Source: Areca catechu (lineage: Eukaryota > Streptophyta > Magnoliopsida > Arecales > Arecaceae). Taken from it: 64,000 nucleotides of DNA. The stretch spans positions 60,754,748 through 60,818,747 of the forward strand of contig CM038038.1 in NCBI GenBank assembly GCA_021397845.1, in the 5' to 3' direction. The translations under genes and the position numbers were made by a program. The notes below the pieces were generated by a model, which was not told the DNA's origin, ran no database searches, and was given only the letters and a program-made list of their open reading frames with translations. The first letter of the stretch is position 1. Each line of letters opens with the position of its first letter. Below are positions 55,641 through 64,000 of this stretch, one piece after another.

Positions 55641-56908
55641 TCTTCCGCCCTGTCGGCCCCTTCGGCTTGCATTGAAACTGTACCAATGTCTTCGACCATG
55701 ATTGGGATCTCTTCCCTTAGGCTCAATACCTCTCTAGCCTCTTCTACGGCCTCGACCTCCTCTTCTTCTTCAACTATGCTGAAAGCAGGGATGCAAGAAA
55801 AATCAAGGTGTGGGAAGGCCCCTCTGACCTTGGCAAGTCCGTCATTGAAGCCATGCTGATAACCGTACAAGGTTGCCTCACTTATCTCCTCCTGGAATTG
55901 AGAGGACCTTCTGAAGTCCACTACGGCATCACGTGCCAGCTTCCTCAGGACCGCAGACTCTTTCTTGGCCTCCTCAGACTACAGGGCCACCTATTCAGCC
56001 TTCCTGGTAGCCTCCTCAGCTGCCTTAGTCTGACTCTCCAATCTCTCCTGATTCTTCTTGGTAGATTGTTCCAAGGACTCGACCCGTTTCTAGCTTTTCC
56101 TGAACTCTGCCCCTTGCTCTGCAATTATCGACTGGGCACTTTTCAATTCGCTTATCAATCCACGAACTTCAGCATCTGCATAATCAAGATAGTTTTTCAT
56201 AGATTGCCTCAGCTCTTCAGCCACCTCTTTTGCAGCTTTAGCCATGTAGAGCTCCTTTTTGAGGCTGTGGATGAGGTTGTCGACATTCCCCAAGCCTTCC
56301 TCCAGGAAGGTAATGTCATAGACCAACTACATCAATAATGTGAGATAATGAGCCAGTCAGATCCCTGGAATGAAGTATGGCAATAACCTTACCTGTTACA
56401 GGGATGAAAATGCGGAATCAGACATCCTGGCAAGGTTTCGACCTCGGATAACTGCCAAATCGTGAGGTAGCATTGTGTTCTTCAATGCTTGCCTGGCCAC
56501 GGCGGGAACCAACAATCCCCCATAGGGGAAAGCTCCGAAGAATCAGCAAGGCGGCTCCTGGTGGGAGAAGCTTCATGCGCAAACTCTCCCTCGACTTGTG
56601 GCACCTTGCCCCTATCAGCTGCAGGGGGCAAGATGGCGGCACACCTGCCATCTGAGGCAGGCTCTCCCTCATATGGACCAGAGAAGCATCCGTCGATGAA
56701 ATTTTGACTGGATGAGGTCCTACTGGGACTCCCTCCGTCAGTGCAATGCCTTCCCCGGAGGTTCCCTTGGAGGATGAAGTTCCCCGGTCTCCTTCAGGAC
56801 CCTCTCTTCGGGCCCTCTTCCGAACTGCTGATCTTGTAAGAGGGGCCTGAGCTACCCTCTTCTTAGAAGTCTGATAGAGCCAACTCAAGCTAGGCTTCTT
56901 CCCTCCAC
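55641..56908 (-). pseudogene. Antisense accessory gene B, exons 2 and 3
   Basis: Exon 2 (56,908-56,393) opens G-G-K-K-P-S-L and carries V-R-K-R-A-R-R like gene A. Intron 2 (56,392-56,327, 66 bp) has GTAAGG..GATGTAG ends. Exon 3 (56,326-55,641) has L-V-Y-D-I-T-F-L-E-E-G, a Glu/Leu coiled coil and L-Y-G-Y-Q-H-G-F-N-D-G-L, and is cut by the solo LTR. Continues at 21,640. A stop (TAA) sits just before intron 2 where A has CAA. Same exon structure as A despite clear sequence divergence. Confidence 0.65.
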
Positions 56909-56987
56909 CTACGAATAGGAAAATGCCTTAATGTCAACCAAATTACAACAAGAATGGGAGGAAAGATGTAGAAATTTTCATCAATAT
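56909..56987 (-). other. 3' part of intron 1, antisense gene B
   Basis: Ends (minus) ..TATTCGTAG at 56,909. The 5' part of the same intron is at 62,818 and below. About 5.8 kb of inserted DNA lies between. Confidence 0.5.
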
Positions 56988-58684
56988 ATGATGTGGGACG
57001 GAAACAAAGAAACCTGGGGTTATTCGGAAATGGGAAACACTTAAAGCAACTACGGACCGTGGGAGGGCTAAGAAGGGTCTCGGGACAAGGATAGAACTTA
57101 TACTAAAACCCTAAAATGGCTGGACTCTTTTGGTTTTCAGTTTTTTTCTTAGTGGAGGTGATGAAGGAAGGATGGGGATATGGAGGGGGAACAGGAATGA
57201 AACTCGAACCTAGGATCTAGATCCGGTGGAAAATAGAGAGATGGAGGGGAAAAAAGGGTACCTAGGGCTTCCAGCCCCTCATCAGCTGTTTGGCAGCGAA
57301 GACCTTATTTGGGATCACATCCTATAATCATGCACAACGGCGCTGATGACTTGGAGATCACACCCCGCCATCATGCATGGCGACACTGATGGCTTGGAGT
57401 GGCTTCACACTCCTCGATGCTCTCACTGGAGCGAATGTGTTGGGGCCTCACACTCCTCGACATCCCGAAGGACGAAGGCAAATGGGCCTCAGCCCAGAAC
57501 CAAAGCAAGGTTACGAACCCAAAAATTTCTATTCATCAACTGATTTATTACAAGAGGAGCATGGGTATTTATAGATTCCCATATCCCTTTGAAATTAAAA
57601 AAAAAATCCCTTGAAATCCTCTCTAGATTTGAATTCAAATTCAAAATAATTTGAATTCAAATTCAAAACCAAAATCCCAAATTTTCCAAATTACATTCAT
57701 TAAAAAATTACCAAAAAAATCCCTTTTATTTGAATTTTGAAATCTCCCTCTGCTCTGAAATTCATGCTGCCCTGAAAATCGTACTGCTCCAAAAATCATG
57801 CAGCTCCAAAAATCATGTAGAACAACTCCTTCTTTGGGGTGCTTTGAGAAGCATGCCGAAGCTTCTCCATGGCCATGCAATAGGGGGGAGGAATCAGATA
57901 TCCGGTGGCTGGTCGGGCAGGCGGCGGACAGGTGGCAGATCAACGGCACAGGGCTGGCACGGCACGCCCAGGGCATGCCGTTTTGACTTCCTACCGCCAT
58001 GGGCGGTGGTTGGTCTCCGGTAAGGCTCCAGCGAGATGGCGAACTGCCGGACGGTGGCTCCAGCGTGACAGCGGTGGCAGGCGATAGTGGCGAGCAGTGG
58101 TGCAGGGGTTGCATGGCCGCATGGCATGCATGAGAATGACGTTCGGTCTTCTCGCATGCGTCCGTGGGGCCCTAGGCACCGGCGAGAGCACCTACGGACT
58201 GTGGAATATGGGACGGCGGGGCAGCTGGTGGCGGTGGATGGCAAGGCAGCGGCATGCGGTGGCCATGGGTGGTCGTTCGTCTTCCCGTGGCATCCATTTG
58301 TCATCCCATGGCAGGGGCGGCGAACGCCGATTTTCTAGCGAGAGCGAGGTCGGCGAGTACTGGTGGCGGGCCGGCGGTGGTGACCGAGGGGGACGGGCAT
58401 GGCAGATCTGGGACTGGTGGGACAAAAAAAAATCGAAAAAAGAACGTTCTGTGACTTCCTGGGAGGTTGAAGAAGATAGGGATAGTCATGGAATAAGTTG
58501 GGAATAACATGGGGATAAAACGAGAATAAAGGGAATAAGAGGAATAGCTGGAATAAATAAAAAAAACTTTAAAAAAATAAAAAGAGAAACCCGGATGGGT
58601 TTCGAGTCCCCCATCATTCTCCTGCATTGCGAAGAACTCGACTCCGATGAGTTTGACGATGAAGCAAATCCTAGTCCGTTGCTG
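56988..58684 (-). repeat. Unclassified LTR-like region, GC-rich in part
   Basis: Begins TGATGTGGGACGG, like the 3' ends of the other minus LTRs (TGATGGGGG, TGATAGGGG). A minus TATA (plus TATTTATAG) is at about 57,568 and GAATTTGAATTCAAATTC-type palindromes at 57,630-57,665. The stretch 57,880-58,400 is GC-rich with long overlapping frames on both strands that show no domain and look like composition artefacts. The 5' LTR end is not visible. 58,430-58,684 looks like leader DNA of the element whose primer site is at 58,685. Confidence 0.4.
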
Positions 58685-58696
58685 GCTCTGATACCA
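58685..58696 (-). promoter_or_regulatory. Primer-binding site (minus) beside the element 5 LTR
   Basis: Plus GCTCTGATACCA is the reverse complement of TGGTATCAGAGC, four bases from the LTR end. It shows that this LTR also acted as a 5' LTR for DNA to its left, although coding DNA lies to its right. Confidence 0.8.
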
Positions 58697-58700
58697 CAAA

Positions 58701-60174
58701 TGATAGGGGACTAACTAAATGCAAGATGAAATGAATGCAGGTAATTTGTTATTTTTGTGATTTTTAGGTTTTAATAAATTTCTTGAGAATTCTCGAAAAC
58801 AAGAAAGAGTAAATCTAGGGTTCTATATTAACAAGATCTTTATGCAAGCAAGTAGTCCCTAAGCAATGATAAAGCAAGGACCCCGGGATTGAGAAACCTC
58901 GTAGGACTTAGCTCTTAGAATAATATCGACTTAGGAGTTTAGGGAGGCAAACATCAAAGATCTGAAGCACTAGATGCCGAGATCACTCACTTTGATAAAT
59001 GTGGCCTAGATAATCGAGCCTTCCATCTTGTGGATGCACCGGCTTGCTGTCCGAAGGTCTCGATGGCAAGGGCAACTGACTCCATGCTCGTGTCACCTGG
59101 AGGACCTGCGATAATTCAAGGAGAGTTAAGATTTGATCAAAGAGAAAGCAAATAGAAGAAGGGGTGAAAGTTGAAGTGGTGATGGTGGAGTTCTTCTTGC
59201 TAGGCACCTAGTTGGTTGATCCCAATGGACCCTAACTCGAAGTCGGAGGATGGAGTTGTGGAAGAGATGGTAACTTGAGGCCTCACACCTCTCGACTCCC
59301 GAAGGTGAAGGCGCTCCCTTATGGAGATCGACGTTCGTAGTGAACGAAGGCAACTAAAGAGAAAACTGGATCTCAAAAAACTTGTGGTTTTTCATTCAAT
59401 AGAAATTACCCTTACAAAGGTGGGGTAAGGTCCTTTTTATAGGCACCTTAGGATCCCATTTGAAATTCAAATGAAAATTACAAGTCCTCTTTGGAGAGGT
59501 GCCAAAAAATTTCAAAAAAAATTAGATTTCTCTCCTTTGGCCGACCTTCATTTGGATTTGATTGTGCATGGCCTGATAATGGGCTTGGAAGAAGGAATTT
59601 GTCTCCCTTGGACTTGGAAAGTTGACCTTCAATTTTGGAAAGAAGGCATGATGTAAGGCTTGTGTCTCCCTCTTTCCTTGGTTGCTCACCAGTCTTTGGA
59701 GAGAAGCTTGAAATAAGTCTTGGATCCAGGCCTTTGTCTTCAACCTTTCCTTGGTTGCCCAAGACTCCTTTAGTAATTGGCTTGATGAAGGGAGGGAAAA
59801 GAGGAAAGAATATTTGATGTGCATCCATTTGGCAAGATGAGGTGGCACCACATGGGATGGTGAAGTGGCGCCCTAGGGTTGAAATGTTGACCTTCAAGGC
59901 TTGGCCCAATAGTAGTTGAGCTGAACTCAAAGACCACTCCGGCTTGGACATAGACTTGGACTGGACTCAATACAGGACTGGACTCAATATGAGACACAAC
60001 TTGACCAAATTGGTCAATGTACAGGACTAAACAAAAATAATTGAGACTAAATTCATAACTAAAAAATACAATTCTTAGGCTTGAAGCCTTATTACAGGAC
60101 TTGAAAAATTGAAACCCTAATTGGACATCCACAGAGGGTTGAGGAGCCTCTGTCGGATTCTGGTGCCCACACCG
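58701..60174 (-). repeat. Element 5 LTR
   Basis: TGATAGGGGACTAAC to ..GGTGCCCACACCG, 1,474 bp (TG of the start changed to CG on the minus strand). Minus TATA (plus CTTTTTATA) at 59,433-59,441. A CTCCCTTATGGAG inverted motif about 120 bp further along the transcript (59,310). Bounded by coding DNA on the right and a primer site on the left. Confidence 0.88.
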
Positions 60175-62334
60175 GTTCTCCTGGGATGGGAGGAACTCGA
60201 TCCTGTCGAGTAAGAGTTGAGATGGCTTAGGTACTCTTCCAAAAGATCGGGGTCGAGGCATTGCAAGTCCTCCCGGGTAATCCACGAGTCATCGGACTCA
60301 GGTCGGCCTTGCCATCGGACTAAGAAATGTTGAAAACCTTTACCCCGGGTAGTGATAGCTTGGTCATCTAGGACATGCTCGATCTTCTCTCCTCTTTTAG
60401 ATAAAATTAGAGGTGGACACTCAGGTTCGGGTTCACTCTCAAAAGAAAAGTCAGGCCCAAATGGCTCACTTGGTATGTTTGCTGGTTCCCTGTACTCGAC
60501 TAAGTCTGAGATATTGAAAGTCGAGCTAATGCCATAGTCTGGAGGTAGCTCAAGAACGTAGGCATTAGGGCCAACTCTTTTTATCACTTTAAAGGGGCCA
60601 GCTCCACGAGCATGAAGTTTCTTAACGGTCCCAGGTAGAAACCGTTCAGGCCTAAGCCTAACCATTATAGAATCCCTAATTTCAAACTCTTTGGCTAGTT
60701 TCCGGGAATCAGCCAAATTATTTTAAAATTTATATTTACTGAAGAATTCTATCATGATGCAAAATGCAATCTTAACTATGCATTCCTATTGAGAGAAATT
60801 TTATTGGACTCTCTAGGGCCTAAATCTAATAGATTATTGACTCTCTAGGTTTGACCCTGGTCTGGTATGTACAAGAAAAATTATCAAGGATCCCTAACAA
60901 ATGCTATAAGGTATACTAGAAGTAGTTAGCAAATGGGATGGGCTCTAGGGATTCATGCAACCTAGAAATCTCAGCAAAATGAAACCCCATGTCTCTAGAA
61001 ACTTGTGAAGGCTCATGGAAGGGTAGGAAATAAGAATCAGAGTCTTGGGGCAATCTATGGGAAGCATGAGATAGGCCTTGGTTAGTCAGGATGATTTTAA
61101 AATTTGGACATTGTTCTATAGGTGCAAGTTCCAAGGCTAGATGTGTGTTCCTAGATGGTGGAAGGTCATTAGGAAGGTCTTTAGGAGTGTTATCTTGAAA
61201 GTCCTCAAAACTAATGTCTACCTCCTGGGGTGGTTCCGTAGGGACTTATTCCTGGACCTCCTCTAAGGGCAATACTTGTGAACCTTCACCCTCCTCTACA
61301 ATGTTCGAACCTAGCTCAAGTACTCCTTCACAGTCTCTAGTGGGTTCAGGATCTTTTTCTTTTGATTCCTCGATGATTTCCACCTGGGACCCATCTTCAC
61401 CATATTCCTCTACTAAACTTGATTCACAGATGTTTTCTTTGGATTGTTTAATGGACTCAGGAGTTTCTTTCTCTAGAATTTCAATGGATTCAACCTTCTT
61501 TTCTTTAAATTTGTCAGAAGGTTCTTCTCTCTGGGCTGGTTCATGAGTCTCTTTTGAGGCAGGGTTTCCCTCAGTCATCTCTTTTTCTAACCCTTTGTCC
61601 TTGATCAGGTTAACTTCCGGCTTCTCTTCCTTAAGGTTACTCGATCCTCTTTTAACCTTGTCCTTAGGTTGAATTGGATTGTGTGTAAATTTCTTCTCAT
61701 AATGACTAAAGGTGCAGCTATTGGTCCGGCCATAAAGGGTGTAATATAGAGGTCTGTACTTCTCTCCAAGTCTGGCTTTCATGTCCCTCCACATTGCTAT
61801 AGGTTCTTGTTCTCTTTGCCCTATCAGCCTTTCAACATTATTCCAAAATAACCTAGCCTGGCGAACCAACCTAGTCTTGGCAAACTTAAACTTCATCCTT
61901 TTCGTCATTGTGTCCTAGTCAAAATATTGTTCCATGTCCTGCTCCCAATCTATAAACACCTTTGGATCTAGACTACCATCGAAGGTAGGGGCTTTTAGCT
62001 TGATAGTTTTAATGGCCCTTTCTTCATGGTCTATGATCTCTGGATTGGGTCTCGTAGGGTAAAACTCTCGGGCTAGTTTAGGGGATGGGATTCTTCCGGA
62101 CTCAGCCTTTAAGGAGGGCTCATGTTGAGGGAATCCCCTAGGATGGGGAAGTGAATCAAACTCAGGTTTAGTGTGGGGCTTCCGGGTCCTCTCTTGCTCA
62201 TGCTTATCTAACCTATTGTTTATCCTAATTAACTGTTCTATGATGACCTTTAATTGATCTTCTCGGGTGTTGTCCATGGGTTCACTTGGTTGGGAAAGAT
62301 GGGGGTGATAAGTGACTCCGGATCTGGTTGACAT
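60117..62334 (-). pseudogene. Non-autonomous chromovirus polyprotein, element 5
   Basis: Minus frame from M-S-T-R-S-G-V (62,334): Gag start, N-terminal part of capsid (F-I-D-W-E-Q-D-M-E-Q-Y-F-D, stop near 61,915), then a jump from capsid directly to post-protease text (L-Y-G-R-T-N-S-C). A long acidic Glu/Lys-rich linker follows, then a remnant of the protease-RT linker (D-L-P-N-D-L-P-P), then S-Y-F-L-P-F..E-P-I-P-F-A-N-Y-F and L-L-G as in element 2. The final frame 60,716-60,117 (200 codons) is unbroken: tether, chromodomain (S-W-I-T-R-E-D-L), tail T-R-I-R-Q-R-L..W-M-S-N. No protease, RT, RNase H or integrase core. Stops near 61,915, 61,246 and about 60,915. Confidence 0.8.
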
Positions 62335-62812
62335 AAGTCAAGCATGCAAAATCATCTAAGATCTACTAGACTTAGAATCTCAACCAGTTGCCTAAGTCAA
62401 GGTGGCAAACCAGTCTATAGTAACTTTGTGCTTGGCCAGGTAGGTGTAGGGGAGTGGAGGTCCCTGAACGCCAACCTTAGACACCAATCTGGGATTGGCC
62501 AGGTAGGCGAACCAAACTCAGAAGCCCTGATTCACCAAGCCTAGACACCAAGAGCAGCAGCACTCACAAAATGGACTGATGCCAAGCATAGACACTTAGT
62601 CTTGACTTGACCAGTTGGTGTCTCTAAGCTCTCTAAAGAAAAATTAGTATCTACTCGATTTTAATTAGAGCTTGGGTTTGTGATGCAGGTTAGTGATTTT
62701 TGGACTAGGGACAGGTAATGAAATCCTGACCCTATGTCAAATTACTGCCCTTAAGATGATTTATAAGAATCATGGCAAACAAATGATCTAATGAAATGTC
62801 ACTAAGCCATCA
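62335..62812 (-). other. Element 5 leader, truncated
   Basis: Matches the leader of element 3 (shared AGGGTCAGGATTTCAT and TTAAGGGCA words). The 5' LTR, primer site and the hairpin region are missing. The join to intron 1 of antisense gene B lies somewhere in 62,765-62,812. Confidence 0.6.
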
Positions 62813-62818
62813 GTATAC

Positions 62819-63449
62819 CTAGAACAGGGAACTTGCGAATCCCTGCAAGATGGAGATTCCTCTCCTCCAATAACTCACGGATGGGAACAACCTCCAAATC
62901 AGTCAATAAATCATAATCGAACTGATCGATCGCTAAGACCTTCTTTCCATCATTGGCGGTTAGACATGGTTCCCTCCAATCGCTTCTTGATAATCTTACG
63001 ATCCGGTCGAGGGCCAATCACCCACCATCCATTACCATAGAAATTCTTCTTGAGCATGAAAAAGGCAGTAAACAAGTTGGTCCTGGGCTCTTTGTTCGCT
63101 ATGTGGCACCGAACCAAAAATCCACAGATGTTCCGAATACTATTCGGAGTCAATTATGCAGGCACTACTTGGTACAGAGGAATGATTTTAATGAAGAAAG
63201 GGTGCAAGGGAAATCGAAGGCCGGCCTTAGATGGTCTTCGTACACGGCTAGACATCCGATAGGGACTTTGTTCACTCATTCCTCGGGGGTAGGGAGGATT
63301 AGGAGAAATCCCTCTGGAACGTGATAACATTCTGGAAGATATGTAATCCTTCCCTGAGAAATAGAACTGGGAACTGACTCCAGACTCACCACATCACTGA
63401 CACCCGAAGGCCCAACTTGTCCCCTTTGGCTTCCTACAGAATCGGCCAT
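62819..63449 (-). pseudogene. Antisense accessory gene B, exon 1
   Basis: Start M-A-D-S-V-G-S at 63,449 aligns with M-E-E-T-V-R-S of gene A. Contains V-Y-E-D-H-L, N-G-W-W-V-I-G-P-R and L-T-A-N-D-G-K-K-V-L-A-I-D. Stops and at least one frame change break it. Exon 1 ends at 62,819 with ..V-L-G and donor GTATAC (62,818-62,813). The matching pol should lie on the plus strand far to the left but is not in this window. Confidence 0.65.
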
Positions 63450-64000
63450 GATAAAAGAACGAGACAAGAAGGAAGAAGGAAGATTCTACCTGCAGAAAAG
63501 GCCGATGGCTGAGAACAAAGAAAGCTGGACTGGGACTGGGAGTACGAGGTTGAAGATGCTTCCTTACTAGGATCCTTCCCCCTTCTCGAAAAGAGATAAA
63601 AAAAGCCTATGTCAGCACCTCAAAAAATGGAATCATCTTCATAAACCCATCGCGGATTCTCGAGGCAGCTGCAGCCATAAATTGATTTGATGCAGAGTGA
63701 ACCAAAGGTTTTAACCCATACGAATCAATGGCCAAGGTGAAGCATACTCTTCATCTAAGGATGGGGAAGAACCACGACCGCCGTCCAAATCCCAACTAAA
63801 AGATTGGATAAAATGTCACATTGCAGAAAAAGGAGGGACCGTCCCAGGCACGTCGGCTTCTTTTTCACCCTTCAATCAAAGACTAACAGCTGTCCATCGC
63901 CTGATTTTCGAATCAGCCGGTAGTAATGGCAGATGGCCCAATCAAAGATTTTTGTAATCATCCACTACACCACCTTCCAGGAGGAAAACGATAAATATTC
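63450..64000 (-). other. Upstream region of antisense gene B
   Basis: Homologous to 22,812-23,342 of element 4. No gene. The B polypurine tract and 3' LTR should lie just beyond the window. Confidence 0.55.

Noticed and set aside
57894..58507. Long overlapping frames on both strands suggesting a host gene.
   Set aside because: GC-rich composition opens all frames; no motif, and the segment sits inside an LTR-like region.

Overview
The window is nuclear plant DNA made almost entirely of nested transposable elements. I found no host gene. Evidence for a flowering plant is the mix of Ty3/gypsy chromoviruses (integrase with a C-terminal chromodomain, initiator-Met tRNA primer site), Tat-lineage Ty3/gypsy elements (two RNase H domains and an antisense accessory gene), Ty1/copia remnants and a CACTA-like DNA-transposon remnant. 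I lean towards a monocot but cannot show it.

Layout. 1-8,940 is AT-rich and old: LTR-like DNA, a decayed copia pol on the minus strand (about 2,460-3,890) abutting a copia gag on the plus strand with an inverted duplication, a CACTA-like end near 6,227 and a copia-type LTR start. 8,941-14,697 is the left end of a Tat-like element (D): an LTR carrying a 74-bp minisatellite, then its antisense gene, broken by chromovirus solo LTRs. 15,951-21,336 is a 5'-truncated chromovirus (element 1). It sits against the tail of a second Tat antisense gene (B, minus strand), whose other pieces lie at 55,641-56,908 and 62,819-63,449.

The core is a nest several layers deep. A chromovirus solo LTR (21,641-22,052 plus 54,503-55,640) is split by a Tat element (element 4, 22,053-54,502). 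Element 4 has gag-pol on the minus strand (53,667 down to 48,350) and two plus-strand antisense genes. Antisense gene A is split by a tandem LTR-internal-LTR-internal-LTR array (element 2, 24,998-45,934; flanking duplication GACGA). The first copy in that array is split inside its chromodomain by a nearly intact autonomous chromovirus (element 3, 30,136-38,721; flanking duplication CCAAA; LTRs about 1% different). To the right, element 5 (58,701 to about 62,800, minus) sits in intron 1 of antisense gene B.

Elements 2 and 5 look non-autonomous. They keep a reduced Gag, the integrase tail and the chromodomain, but protease, reverse transcriptase, RNase H and most of integrase are replaced by a region I do not recognise, and part of that region is shared between the two. 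Element 3 is the type of element that could supply the missing enzymes. Candidate cis signals are a covarying leader hairpin behind the primer site (elements 2 and 3), a short inverted motif downstream of most LTR TATA boxes, and a basic peptide tail encoded by the first bases of the LTR. Every coding region has at least one break except a few short terminal ones. All coordinates, repeat counts and divergence figures were read by eye.
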